A stretch of 64,000 bases of DNA from Achromobacter sp. UMC46 (GCF_014170335.1 NZ_LZZS01000012.1:32041-96040); one strand, 5' to 3'; counted from the stretch's first letter, positions 25,036 to 33,562 are shown. The notes: generated from the sequence alone by a model not told the origin. Translations and numbers: made by a program.

Positions 25036-26253
25036 TCAGGCCGGCGCGCCGCCGGTGCCGAACGCTTCGGCATGGATACGGTCAGGCCCCACGCCCATCG
25101 CCAGCAGGGCTTCGCGCTGCGCCAGCATGAACGGCGCGGGTCCACACAGGTAGTAGTCCGCGCCGGGCACGATGACGTCGTCGCGGATGGCCCGCAAGTC
25201 CAGGCGGCCGGCGTGGTCGTAGTCGCGCCCCGGTTCGTCGTCGCGGCCGATCTCTTCATAGAACACCGACTTGCGCACGTTGTCCCGTTCGGCGGCGATG
25301 CGGTTGACGTGGTCTTTCATGGCATGCACCGATCGGTTGCGGCAGCCGTGCACAAAGCGGATCTGGCGCGCATCGTTGTTGCGCACCAGGTGGTTCAGGA
25401 TCGACACCATCGGCGTCAGCCCCACGCCGCCGCTCAGCAACACGACGGGCGCGTCGCTGTCCGTCTTCAGATGGAAATCCCCCTGCGGCGGCGCCACGTC
25501 CAGCACGCCGCCCTCTTCCAGGCGGTCATGCAGGGCATTGGACACGCGGCCCGCCGGCGTCTGCGCCCCGGCCGGTTCGCGCTTGACCGAGATGCGCAGG
25601 CGGTCCTGCCCAGGCGCATCCGACAAGCTGTATTGGCGCGGCTGCATCAGCCCCAGTTCGGGCACGTAGACGCGCACCGACACGTATTGGCCCGGCTGGT
25701 ACCCGGGCACGGCGCCGCCATCGGACGGCGCCAGGTAGAACGACGTGATTTCAGCGCTTTCGGCCTGCTTGCCGACCACGCGGAATGCGCGCCAGCCCGT
25801 CCAGCCGCCCGGCTTTCCGGCCGATTCGGCATACAACCGCGCCTCTTCGCCGATCAGCAGATCCGCCAATTGGCCATAGGCGGCGCCCCAGGCGTCGACC
25901 AGCTCGTCGGTCGCGGCCTCGCCCAGCACCTCGCGGATGGAGGCCAGCAAGTGCTTGCCCACGATGGCGTAGTGCTCGGGCCGGATACCCAGGCTGACGT
26001 GCTTGTGCACGATGCGAGTCACAACAGGCATCAGCACGGAAGGATCGTCGATGTGTTCGGCGTAGGCCGTGACCGCGCCCGCCAGCGCGTGCTGCTGCTG
26101 GCCGCCGGCTTGATGGGCCTGGTTGAAGATGTGCTTCAGTTCGGGGTTGTGCTCGAACATGCGCGCATAGAAATGGCGCGTCAGCGCTACGCCATGCGTC
26201 TTGAGGACGGGGGCCGTGGCTTTGACCAGCGCACGGATTTGGGGGCTCAACAT
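25036..26253 (-). CDS. hmp: Flavohaemoprotein, nitric oxide dioxygenase
   Basis: A 405-residue protein that converts NO and O2 to nitrate using NAD(P)H. The globin domain keeps the distal Tyr29 (HFYARMF) and Gln53 and the proximal His85 (HKHVSLGI). The reductase domain shows the FAD motif RQYSLSDAP, NAD(P)H motif LLSGGVGLTPMVSIL and the C-terminal YYLCGPAPFM. AAGGAG precedes the ATG. A 14-bp inverted repeat lies 29 bases upstream and is the likely NsrR operator. Confidence 0.95.
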   Translation of the reverse strand: MLSPQIRALVKATAPVLKTHGVALTRHFYARMFEHNPELKHIFNQAHQAGGQQQHALAGAVTAYAEHIDDPSVLMPVVTRIVHKHVSLGIRPEHYAIVGKHLLASIREVLGEAATDELVDAWGAAYGQLADLLIGEEARLYAESAGKPGGWTGWRAFRVVGKQAESAEITSFYLAPSDGGAVPGYQPGQYVSVRVYVPELGLMQPRQYSLSDAPGQDRLRISVKREPAGAQTPAGRVSNALHDRLEEGGVLDVAPPQGDFHLKTDSDAPVVLLSGGVGLTPMVSILNHLVRNNDARQIRFVHGCRNRSVHAMKDHVNRIAAERDNVRKSVFYEEIGRDDEPGRDYDHAGRLDLRAIRDDVIVPGADYYLCGPAPFMLAQREALLAMGVGPDRIHAEAFGTGGAPA

Positions 26254-26281
26254 CAGGGGCTCCTTGCGTTGCGAGCGGGCT

Positions 26282-26320
26282 CGCTTTTAAAGATGCATTT
26301 ATAATACATCTTTAAAAGCG
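26282..26320 (-). promoter_or_regulatory. NsrR operator / promoter of hmp
   Basis: A perfect 14-base inverted repeat, CGCTTTTAAAGATG (26282-26295) and its complement (26307-26320), surrounds an AT-rich 11-base centre. The inner AAGATGCATTT half matches the known NsrR half-site (AAGATGCATTT-type). The centre contains TATTAT/TATAAA on the minus strand, fitting a -10, so bound NsrR would cover the hmp promoter. The arms could also fold as a hairpin at the end of the upstream transferase transcript. Confidence 0.78.
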
Positions 26321-26343
26321 CCAGGCAAATTACGCTGGCGCGA

Positions 26344-26985
26344 TCATGCCCCGGCAGACTGCCAATGACCGATAAGCGTCACTGGCGGCAACGGGCACGC
26401 CGCTACCGTCCTCCACTGCGGTGACATTGCGTTATCACTTGGTGCCAGCCAGACCATCGACGCCATCCACGCATCCCCCACCCGCCAGCTGCACGCCCGC
26501 CACGCGCCTGCCGGCGCGTTCAGGCGCCATCCGCCGCGCGCGTCCGGCATCAGGCCGACCGACGCCATGTCGGCCGGAAAATCCAGGCCGGCCGCCTTGA
26601 TGAAGGCTTCTTTCAAGGTCCACAGCAGATAGAAGCGCGCCAACTGCGCAGCGCCCTCCAGCGCCGCCAGCGCCGCGGCTTCGGCAGGCGAACAGATCCA
26701 CGCCGCCAATCGCGGGACGTCGCGCGCGCGCATGCGCTCCAGGTCAGCCCCCAGCCTCCAGCCAGCGGGCGCCTGGGCGCAAACGGCATGGCCGCCGCTG
26801 TGGCTCAGCGACAGGACGGCGCCTGGCGCCATCGATCGCCTGGCCTCGTGCAGCAAGGCGCGGCTGACCTGCCAGTCGTCCCGTCGCGCCTGGCGGCTGC
26901 CGCTCCCCGGCGCCCGGTGGACATCCTCGGCCGACAGATCTTTCTCTTGATAGAGAACGGCGGCGCTTTGGTCCGCCCAGTACAT
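26344..26985 (-). CDS. 4'-phosphopantetheinyl transferase, Sfp type
   Basis: A 213-residue enzyme that attaches phosphopantetheine from CoA to carrier-protein serines. The Sfp/AcpS motifs are present: LSLSHSGG, GADLERMRARD (Mg and CoA ligands) and FYLLWTLKEAFIKA. The ATG at 26985 has AGGA seven bases upstream and is preferred over a GTG at 27006. It is divergent from the aryl polyene operon and most likely activates the two ACPs encoded at 28690 and 28968. Confidence 0.88.
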   Translation of the reverse strand: MYWADQSAAVLYQEKDLSAEDVHRAPGSGSRQARRDDWQVSRALLHEARRSMAPGAVLSLSHSGGHAVCAQAPAGWRLGADLERMRARDVPRLAAWICSPAEAAALAALEGAAQLARFYLLWTLKEAFIKAAGLDFPADMASVGLMPDARGGWRLNAPAGAWRACSWRVGDAWMASMVWLAPSDNAMSPQWRTVAACPLPPVTLIGHWQSAGA

Positions 26986-27012
26986 GAATAGTTCCTGAAT
27001 TTCCACAGCAAC

Positions 27013-27074
27013 AAGTAACCAGTTATTCCAGATAAACAGCCGCTTACCGTGACGAAATGGCTACAAAGTAACCA
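27013..27074. promoter_or_regulatory. Direct repeats AAGTAACCA in the pigment cluster spacer
   Basis: AAGTAACCA occurs at 27013-27021 and 27066-27074, same orientation, 53 bases apart, preceded by ACA in both cases. The spacer between the divergent transferase and the polyene operon is the obvious place for a cluster regulator to bind. No regulator gene is inside the cluster. Confidence 0.4.
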
Positions 27075-27105
27075 TCAAAAACAAAATCAATCCCGAGCGG
27101 CATAG

Positions 27106-27111
27106 TAGAAT
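27106..27111 (+). promoter_or_regulatory. -10 element of the aryl polyene operon, probably leaderless
   Basis: TAGAAT (one mismatch from TATAAT) ends eight bases before the ATG at 27120, so transcription would begin at or next to the start codon. No Shine-Dalgarno sequence precedes that ATG, which agrees with a leaderless mRNA. No convincing -35 is seen, so an activator may be needed. Confidence 0.45.
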
Positions 27112-27119
27112 CGCGCGCT

Positions 27120-27848
27120 ATGTTGACGTTCTCAATCGCGCAATGGCAGGGGTGGGCGCAAGGAATCGAGACGCCCGCGGACTGGTTGCAGTGGGCCGAA
27201 CATCCTTACTGCCCCCTCGCGGATCAACGCGCGCCCCGCCTGGACTTCCTGCCGCCGATGCAGCGCCGCCGACTCAGTTCGCTGGCCCGTGCGGTGTTCG
27301 AGTGCGCGTGGCCGCTGGCTGCGGAACGCCCCGGCATGCCATTGGTGTTCGCGTCGCGCCACGGGGAAACCACACGCAATTTCGGCCTGCTGCAAGCGCT
27401 GGCGGCCGATGAACCCCTGTCGCCCACCGCCTTTGGCCTGTCCGTGCACAACGCCATCGCTGCGCAGTGGTCGATCATACGCCGCGAAACCGCCGAATCC
27501 ATCGCCCTTTCCGTCGAAGACGATGGCCTTGAACATGCCTTCATCGAAGGCGCCCTGTTGTTCGGCCAAGGCCACGAAGACGTCCTGGTGGTGCTGGCGG
27601 AAGAACGGCCGCCCGCCCCCTATGCCCCCTGGATCGACGACGCGCCGTACACCTATGCGGCCGCGTTCCACCTGCGTCCCGGCACGGAATGGACGCTGGC
27701 GATGTCGGCCACCACGGACGGTGCGCAGCCTGACGCCGCGCAAGCCTGGCCCAACCCCCTGAACCTGCTGCGCCACCTGGCACTGCGGACGCCCGCCTGG
27801 GCGCACCAGCATCACGCCCGACGCTGGACCTGGACACGCAACGCATGA
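27120..27848 (+). CDS. apeC: Ketosynthase-like chain length factor of aryl polyene synthesis
   Basis: A 242-residue protein resembling the N-terminal half of a beta-ketoacyl synthase (Ketoacyl-synt_2 type) without the catalytic Cys: FASRHGETTRNFGLLQAL and SPTAFGLSVHNAIAAQWSI are the family blocks. In characterised ape clusters such a subunit pairs with the full ketosynthase ApeO to set polyene length. It is the first gene of the operon; the next gene starts inside its stop (ATGA). Confidence 0.82.
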   Translation: MLTFSIAQWQGWAQGIETPADWLQWAEHPYCPLADQRAPRLDFLPPMQRRRLSSLARAVFECAWPLAAERPGMPLVFASRHGETTRNFGLLQALAADEPLSPTAFGLSVHNAIAAQWSIIRRETAESIALSVEDDGLEHAFIEGALLFGQGHEDVLVVLAEERPPAPYAPWIDDAPYTYAAAFHLRPGTEWTLAMSATTDGAQPDAAQAWPNPLNLLRHLALRTPAWAHQHHARRWTWTRNA

Positions 27849-28684
27849 CAAGCACCACGCAATCCCGGCAGGACTTCTGGCTTTGGCGCCTGGTCGCCAC
27901 CGGCATGGCCTTCACGATGTTTGGCCTGGGCGGCGTGCTGCTGCGCGTGCTGGTCTTCCCGCCCCAGCGCCTGTTGCCGGGCGGCAAGATGGACCGCCAG
28001 CGCCGCGCGCGCTCGGCCCTGAACCGCACCTTCCAGTTCTTCATCCGGTTCATGGTCCGCGTCGGCATCCTGACGGTGGAATTCAAAGGCGCCGAACGCC
28101 TGGGAAAGCCGGGGCAGATGATCCTGGCAAACCACCCTTCGCTGCTCGACGTCGTATTCCTGGTCGGCCACGTCAAGAACGCCAACTGCATCGTCAAGCA
28201 CGGGTTGGCCGCCAACCCGTTCACGCGCGGCCCGATCGCCAACGCCGGCTACATCACCAACGACGAGAGCTTCGACATGTTCGACCGCGCGGCCGACGTG
28301 CTGCGCAATGGCGAAACGCTGATCGTCTTTCCGGAAGGCACGCGCACGCCCCCGGACGCGTCGCCGCAGTTCCATCGCGGCGCCTGCGCCATCGCCCTGC
28401 GCGGGGCGCGCATCGTGACGCCCGTGGTCATCCAGATGACGCCGCGCAGCCTGACCAAAGGCGAGCCCTGGTACCGGATCCCGCCGCGCCGGATGCGCTA
28501 CGTGATCCAGGTGGGCGACGACATCGACCCGGCCGTGTGGAGCAGCGCGCACCCCCTGCCGATTGCCGGGCGCAAGATGAATGCCTGGCTACATGCCTAT
28601 TTCGAAACCGAGCTGGCACGCAATGCGCCGGCCGGCGCTCTCATGAACGAACAACCCACCCAAAGCGGTGGTAGCGGAGTCTAA
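27845..28684 (+). CDS. apeD: Lysophospholipid-type acyltransferase (PlsC domain)
   Basis: A 279-residue membrane-anchored PlsC-family acyltransferase. The HX4D catalytic motif is NHPSLLDVVF and the substrate motif is FPEGTRTPP. One hydrophobic segment (residues about 15-35) anchors it. In ape clusters such enzymes build the lipid anchor to which the polyene is esterified. The name follows gene order in E. coli-type clusters. Confidence 0.84.
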   Translation: MTSTTQSRQDFWLWRLVATGMAFTMFGLGGVLLRVLVFPPQRLLPGGKMDRQRRARSALNRTFQFFIRFMVRVGILTVEFKGAERLGKPGQMILANHPSLLDVVFLVGHVKNANCIVKHGLAANPFTRGPIANAGYITNDESFDMFDRAADVLRNGETLIVFPEGTRTPPDASPQFHRGACAIALRGARIVTPVVIQMTPRSLTKGEPWYRIPPRRMRYVIQVGDDIDPAVWSSAHPLPIAGRKMNAWLHAYFETELARNAPAGALMNEQPTQSGGSGV

Positions 28685-28689
28685 GCGGG

Positions 28690-28950
28690 ATGAATGAATT
28701 GGAACTTGAGCTCAAGACGCTCGTCATCGAATCGCTGGGTCTGGAAGACATGACGCCTGGCGACATCGCATCCGACGCCCTGCTCTTCGGCGACGGACTC
28801 GGGCTGGACTCGGTCGACGCGCTGGAACTGGGCCTTGCGGTACAAAAGCGCTACGGCATCACCATCGATCCCGAAACGCGCAACATGCGCGAGCATTTCA
28901 CCAGCATCAATAGCCTGGCGGCCTTTGTCACCGCGCAACGGCGCGCCTAA
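28690..28950 (+). CDS. apeE: Acyl carrier protein
   Basis: An 86-residue acidic ACP; GLGLDSVDALELG carries the phosphopantetheine serine at residue 41. It would hold the starter or growing polyene chain. It follows the acyltransferase by five bases and precedes a second ACP. Confidence 0.88.
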   Translation: MNELELELKTLVIESLGLEDMTPGDIASDALLFGDGLGLDSVDALELGLAVQKRYGITIDPETRNMREHFTSINSLAAFVTAQRRA

Positions 28951-28967
28951 CGCATACGGAGTCCACG

Positions 28968-29222
28968 ATGCATACCCGCGAGGACATCTTCAATACGCTG
29001 CGCGATGCGCTGGTCGAACTCTTCGAGATCGAACCGGAACGCGTCACGCCGCAAGCCAACCTGTATACGGACCTGGAGATCGACAGCATCGACGCCATCG
29101 ACCTGATCGACCACGTCCGCCGCCAAACCGGCCGCAAGCTGGATGCCAACGATTTCCGCACGGTACGCACCGTCGAAGACGTCGTCCAGGCGATGTGGCA
29201 AAAGCAGGCTCCCGACGCATGA
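28968..29222 (+). CDS. apeF: Acyl carrier protein
   Basis: An 84-residue ACP with the motif LEIDSIDAIDLIDHV, the modified serine at residue 40. Two distinct ACPs are usual in aryl polyene clusters, with separate loading and elongation roles proposed. Its TGA overlaps the next start (ATGA). Confidence 0.88.
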   Translation: MHTREDIFNTLRDALVELFEIEPERVTPQANLYTDLEIDSIDAIDLIDHVRRQTGRKLDANDFRTVRTVEDVVQAMWQKQAPDA

Positions 29223-29767
29223 GGCGCGGCGTCGCGGCCGGCCTTGCCGCCGCCGGCGTCGCGTACCCCTTTGCCGTCTACGCGACGCTGGGGCACGTGA
29301 ATCCGGCCTGGCTGGCGCTGCCGCTGGCCGTGCTGTGGCTTGCGCGCGGCCTGACCGCGCACGCCGCGCAACCCGGCGGACGCCTGCTGCCTGCCGTCGC
29401 CGTCGCCTTCTGCCTGGTGCTTGCCGTGTCGAACTCGGAAGCCTGGCTACGCTGGTATCCGGTGCTGGTCAACGCGATGATGCTTGCCGTTTTCGGTATC
29501 AGCCTGCGGGTGGGCCGCCCGGTCGTCGAACAACTGGCGCGCCTGCGCCACCCCGACCTGCCCCCTGAAGGCGTGCGCTATACCCGCAACGTGACGCGCG
29601 TGTGGTGCGCCTTCTTCGCCTTGAACGGCGCCATCGCGGCGGGCTTGGCCGCGTGGGCGCCCTGGAGCTGGTGGGTCGCCTACAACGGCGCAGCCAGCTA
29701 CGGCCTGATGGGCCTGCTGATCGCGGGCGAATGGCTGCTGCGCCCGGCAGCCGCCAAGGCGGCCTGA
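29219..29767 (+). CDS. apeG: Small integral membrane protein (COG4648-like)
   Basis: A 182-residue protein with five or six predicted membrane helices and no catalytic motif I recognise. Proteins of this kind sit between the second ACP and the ligase in most aryl polyene clusters. Its function is unknown; a role in anchoring the biosynthetic complex or moving product is speculation. Confidence 0.78.
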   Translation: MRRGVAAGLAAAGVAYPFAVYATLGHVNPAWLALPLAVLWLARGLTAHAAQPGGRLLPAVAVAFCLVLAVSNSEAWLRWYPVLVNAMMLAVFGISLRVGRPVVEQLARLRHPDLPPEGVRYTRNVTRVWCAFFALNGAIAAGLAAWAPWSWWVAYNGAASYGLMGLLIAGEWLLRPAAAKAA

Positions 29768-29769
29768 GC

Positions 29770-31467
29770 ATGCGCTGGACACCGCTGGAACACCTGTTGC
29801 TGCCGTCGGCTGATGCCGACGGCGTGCCGGTCGCCGACGACCCTTCGCTGACACGCGCCGGCTTCGCGCACGCCAGCCTGTTGGCCGCCGGCGCGTTGCA
29901 GGCGCGCTCGCCGCGACGCCTTGCGCTGTGGTTCGACGACGCCGCGGCGCTGGCGACCGCCCTGTTCGCCTGCTGGCGCGCGGGCGTGATCGCCGTCCTG
30001 CCCGGCGATGCGCAGACGCAGACCTGCGCCACGCTGGACGCGGACGTCGACGCCTGGTTGACGGACACGGACCTGCCCCTGCCCGCGGCGCGGCAATGGC
30101 GCTTGTCCGATCTGCAGGATCAGGAAGCGATGGCGCCCGCCGCGCTGGATCCCGTCCTGACCCTGGTGCTGTGCACATCGGGGTCCAGCGGCACCCCCAA
30201 ACACCTCGTCAAGCAATGGCGGCAACTGGCGGCGGAAGTCGCCGCCCTGCAACAGCAATGGCCTGGCCCGGACGTACCGGTGCTGGGCAGCGTCTCTGCA
30301 CAGCACATGTACGGCCTGCCGTTCCGCGTGTTGTGGCCGCTGTGCGCGGGCCGGCGCGTCGACCGCCGCCAGCGGCACTATCCCGAAGAGCTGCAGCAGG
30401 CCAGCCTGCGCTATCCGTCCTTCACCTGGATCGCCAGCCCCGCGCTATTGCGCCGCCTTGGGCAACGGCTGGATTGGGCGCAGTTGCGCGGCAGGCTCGT
30501 CCGCATTCACTCCTCGGGCGGCGCTTTGCCGCCCGACGTGTCCGACGCCATCGAACGCGATCTGGGCCTGCGCCCCACCGAAATCTACGGCAGCTCGGAG
30601 ACCGGCGCCGTGGCGTGGCGCACCGGCTCGGCCGATTGGCAAGCGTTGCCCGGCGCCACCGTCGGCCTGAACCCGGAGGGCGCCTTGCGCGTGCAGTCGC
30701 CGTGGGTGAACCCGGCCGACGAACAGACGTCCGACGGCGCGCAGCTTACCCCCGGCGGCTTCCAGTTGCTGGGGCGGCTGGACCGCATCGTCAAAATCGA
30801 AGAAAAGCGGATTTCGCTGCCCATGCTGGAGCAGTCGCTGATGCGCCACGCCTATGTGGATGATGCCCGGTTGGGCCGCCCTGCCGGCGCGGCGCGCCTG
30901 ACGGGCCTTGCCGCTCTGTCCGCCACCGGACTGCACGCCTTGCGCAACCGGGGCCGCAAAGCGGTCGTGGACGCCTTGCGCGCGCATTTGGCCGCAGGCT
31001 TCGAATCGCTGGCCATTCCGCGCGCCTGGCGCTTTTACCCGCACCTGCCCTCCAATGCCCAAGGCAAGCTGACGCAGGCCGACTTCGACACGGCGGCCGG
31101 CGCGCGCCCCGTCGACCCCGTCGCGGTGGAACTGCCCGGCCAGCCCGCCGGCGAACGCCGCTTTGCGCTCGACATTCCCTACGACCTGGCGCACTTCAGC
31201 GGACATTTCCCGTCGGTGCCCGTCGTGCCCGGCGTCGTCCAGATCGGTTGGGCGATATCGCTGGCGCAGCGCGGCCTCCATCCTGGATTGCGCTTCGGCG
31301 GCATGGAGGCCCTGAAGTTCCAAAAGCTGCTGCGTCCCGGCGACCGCGCCGTGATGGCGCTGCGCTGGGACGAAACGAAGCAGAAGCTGTATTTCACCTG
31401 CACGGTGGACGACGCGCCTTGCGCCTCGGGACGCATTCTTCAGGCGGACAGCGATGCCGGCACATAA
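29770..31467 (+). CDS. Acyl-AMP ligase fused to hot-dog dehydratase
   Basis: A 565-residue two-domain protein. Residues 1 to about 450 form an adenylate-forming ligase with CTSGSSGTPKH (about residue 135), EIYGSSETGAVAWR and the hinge LGRLDRIVKIEEKRIS. Residues about 455-565 form a FabZ/ApeI-type hot-dog dehydratase with LAHFSGHFPSVPVVPGVVQ. It would load the aromatic acid starter and dehydrate 3-hydroxyacyl intermediates. In E. coli ape clusters these are separate genes (apeH, apeI); here they are one polypeptide with no internal stop. The ATG at 29770 follows the previous stop by two bases. Confidence 0.86.
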   Translation: MRWTPLEHLLLPSADADGVPVADDPSLTRAGFAHASLLAAGALQARSPRRLALWFDDAAALATALFACWRAGVIAVLPGDAQTQTCATLDADVDAWLTDTDLPLPAARQWRLSDLQDQEAMAPAALDPVLTLVLCTSGSSGTPKHLVKQWRQLAAEVAALQQQWPGPDVPVLGSVSAQHMYGLPFRVLWPLCAGRRVDRRQRHYPEELQQASLRYPSFTWIASPALLRRLGQRLDWAQLRGRLVRIHSSGGALPPDVSDAIERDLGLRPTEIYGSSETGAVAWRTGSADWQALPGATVGLNPEGALRVQSPWVNPADEQTSDGAQLTPGGFQLLGRLDRIVKIEEKRISLPMLEQSLMRHAYVDDARLGRPAGAARLTGLAALSATGLHALRNRGRKAVVDALRAHLAAGFESLAIPRAWRFYPHLPSNAQGKLTQADFDTAAGARPVDPVAVELPGQPAGERRFALDIPYDLAHFSGHFPSVPVVPGVVQIGWAISLAQRGLHPGLRFGGMEALKFQKLLRPGDRAVMALRWDETKQKLYFTCTVDDAPCASGRILQADSDAGT

Positions 31468-32206
31468 GCTCTGCGCGGTCATCCCGGTCTACAACCACGG
31501 CGCCACGGTCGCGGCCGTGCATGCGCAACTGGCCGCGCAGGACCTGCCTTGCGTCCTGGTGGACGATGGCTCAGAACCGGGCTGCGCGGCAGCGCTTGAC
31601 GCGCTGGCCGCGCTGCCCCGCACCCATCTGGTCCGCCGCGCCGTGAACGGCGGCAAGGGCGCCGCAGTGCAGGACGGCCTGCGCGCCGCCGCCGCGCTGG
31701 GATACACCCATGCCTTGCAGGTGGACGCCGATGGCCAGCACGCGCTGCCTGACGCCGCCGCCTTCGCCCGCGCCTCGCGGGCGCAGCCGCTGGCCGTGAT
31801 CTGCGGCGCGCCCGTCTACGGCGACGACGTGCCGCGCAGCCGCCTGTACGGCCGCTGGCTGACGCGGATCTGGGTCTGGATCAATACGCTGTCCCTCGAC
31901 ATCCCCGACGCCATGTGCGGTTTCCGCGTCTACCCGCTGACGCAAGTGCTGCCGGTGATCGACGGCGCCCGCGTGGGCCACCGCATGGATTTCGACATCG
32001 CCATCCTGGTGCGCCTGCATTGGCGCGGCGTCGCCATGGCGTGGTTGCCCACGCGCGTGGTCTACCCCGAAGGCGGCATTTCGCATTTCAAGGGCCTGCG
32101 CGACAACCTGCTGATCAGCCGCATGCACGCGCGGCTGTTCTTCGGCATGCTGGGCCGTTCGCCCGCCCTGCTATGGCGCCGGCTGGCGCGGGGGCCGCGC
32201 CCGTGA
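31454..32206 (+). CDS. Glycosyltransferase family 2
   Basis: A 250-residue GT-A fold transferase: VIPVYNHGATV, VDDGSEPGC, the nucleotide-sugar DXD-like VDADGQHALP and the acceptor loop AMCGFRVYPL. In E. coli-type ape clusters the glycosyltransferase domain is fused to an acyltransferase domain (ApeJ); here the acyltransferase is the next, separate gene, whose GTG overlaps this stop. A role in building the glycolipid head group of the polyene is inferred. It starts inside the ligase-dehydratase gene (14-base overlap). Confidence 0.85.
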   Translation: MPAHKLCAVIPVYNHGATVAAVHAQLAAQDLPCVLVDDGSEPGCAAALDALAALPRTHLVRRAVNGGKGAAVQDGLRAAAALGYTHALQVDADGQHALPDAAAFARASRAQPLAVICGAPVYGDDVPRSRLYGRWLTRIWVWINTLSLDIPDAMCGFRVYPLTQVLPVIDGARVGHRMDFDIAILVRLHWRGVAMAWLPTRVVYPEGGISHFKGLRDNLLISRMHARLFFGMLGRSPALLWRRLARGPRP

Positions 32207-33126
32207 CCGCCGCCGATCCGCATTGGGCCGCCCAGGCCGAGCGCGGCAGCCCCGCGTTGATGCGCCTGACCGCGTGGGCCGCCCGCCGCCTGGGCCGCCG
32301 CGTCGTCGCGCCCGTGGTCTGGCTGGTGGTGCTGTACTTCTACACCTTTGGCGGCCGCGCGCGGCGCGCCATCGCGCAATACCAGCGCCGGCTGTCGCAA
32401 ACCGGCGGCCTGCCCGCACCGCTGCCGCGCACGGCGCCCGTCTACCGCCAATACCTGGCGTTCGCCGACGCCATGCTCGACAAGCTGGACGTGTGGCAAG
32501 GCAAGATCGACCTGTCCGACCTGGACATCACCGACCCTGACGGACTGCATGCGCAGATGGGCGCGGGCCGCGGCCAGATCCTGGTGGGCTCGCACCTGGG
32601 CAACATCGAAGTCTGCCGCGCCCTGGCCGAACGGTCCGGCGCGCTGCGGCTGAATGTCCTGGTCCACAGCAAGCACGCCGTCCACTTCAACCGCCTTCTG
32701 TCCGAGGCGGGCGGCGGGCCGCGCATGATTCAAGTCAGCGAACTGGATGCGCCCGCCATGCTGGACCTGGCGCAACGGCTGGACCGCGGCGAATGGCTCG
32801 CCATCGCCGGCGACCGGGTGCCGCTGCAAGGCGACCGCACCACGCCCGTCCAGTTCCTGGGCGCCTGCGCGCCGCTGCCGCAAGGGCCCTGGCTCTTGGC
32901 CGGCCTGCTGCGCTGCCCCGTCAACGTGCTGTTCTGCACCCGGCACGGCGCCCGCTACCGCGTCGCGATGGAACGCCTGTCCGACGGCATCGAATGGACG
33001 CGCGCCACCCGCCAGGCGCGCATCGACCATTGGGCGCAGCGCTATGCCGACCGGCTGGCCGCGCATTGCCGCGAGGCGCCGCTGCAATGGTTCAACTTCT
33101 ACCCCTTCTGGAAAGACGATGCGTAA
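32203..33126 (+). CDS. LpxL/HtrB-family acyltransferase
   Basis: A 307-residue lysophospholipid acyltransferase-like protein with one N-terminal membrane helix (VVAPVVWLVVLYFYTF). The active-site block is GSHLGNIEVCRAL, where LpxL has the HX4E motif, followed by IAGDRVPLQGDRT. It begins with GTG overlapping the preceding TGA. It probably acylates the polyene head group or attaches the chain to its lipid carrier. Confidence 0.83.
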   Translation: MTAADPHWAAQAERGSPALMRLTAWAARRLGRRVVAPVVWLVVLYFYTFGGRARRAIAQYQRRLSQTGGLPAPLPRTAPVYRQYLAFADAMLDKLDVWQGKIDLSDLDITDPDGLHAQMGAGRGQILVGSHLGNIEVCRALAERSGALRLNVLVHSKHAVHFNRLLSEAGGGPRMIQVSELDAPAMLDLAQRLDRGEWLAIAGDRVPLQGDRTTPVQFLGACAPLPQGPWLLAGLLRCPVNVLFCTRHGARYRVAMERLSDGIEWTRATRQARIDHWAQRYADRLAAHCREAPLQWFNFYPFWKDDA

Positions 33127-33562
33127 ACGAGGCCTTATCGGCGCGGAAGTGGAAATCCGCGTCCCCTTCTTCGATGTCGACTCGCTCAACGTCGTCTGGC
33201 ACGGCCACTACGTCAAGTACCTGGAAGAGGCGCGCTGCGAGCTGCTGGACCAGTTGGGCCACAACTACGACGCCATGCGCGCCAGCGGCTACGCGTGGCC
33301 GGTGATCGACATGCATCTGCGCTACGCGCAACCGGCCCAATTCGGCCAGCGCCTGACGGTGCGCGCCGAGCTGGTCGAATGGGAAAACCGCTTGAAGATC
33401 AACTATCTGATCCTGGATGCGGCAACCGGCACCCGGCTGACGCGCGCGACCTCGGAACAGGTCGCGGTCTGCATCGAGACCCGTGAAATGCAACTGGCGT
33501 CGCCCGCCGTGTTCGTCGACGCGGTGCAACGCAAGCTGCAATCCCTGGAGATCCCCGCATGA
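33119..33562 (+). CDS. apeK: Acyl-CoA/ACP thioesterase (4HBT hot-dog)
   Basis: A 147-residue hot-dog thioesterase. The 4HBT signature is FFDVDSLNVVWHGHYVKYLE, with the catalytic Asp at residue 20 region. It may release the finished chain or edit stalled ACPs. The start lies inside the upstream gene (8-base overlap) and the end overlaps the LolA-like gene. Confidence 0.86.
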   Translation: MRKRGLIGAEVEIRVPFFDVDSLNVVWHGHYVKYLEEARCELLDQLGHNYDAMRASGYAWPVIDMHLRYAQPAQFGQRLTVRAELVEWENRLKINYLILDAATGTRLTRATSEQVAVCIETREMQLASPAVFVDAVQRKLQSLEIPA

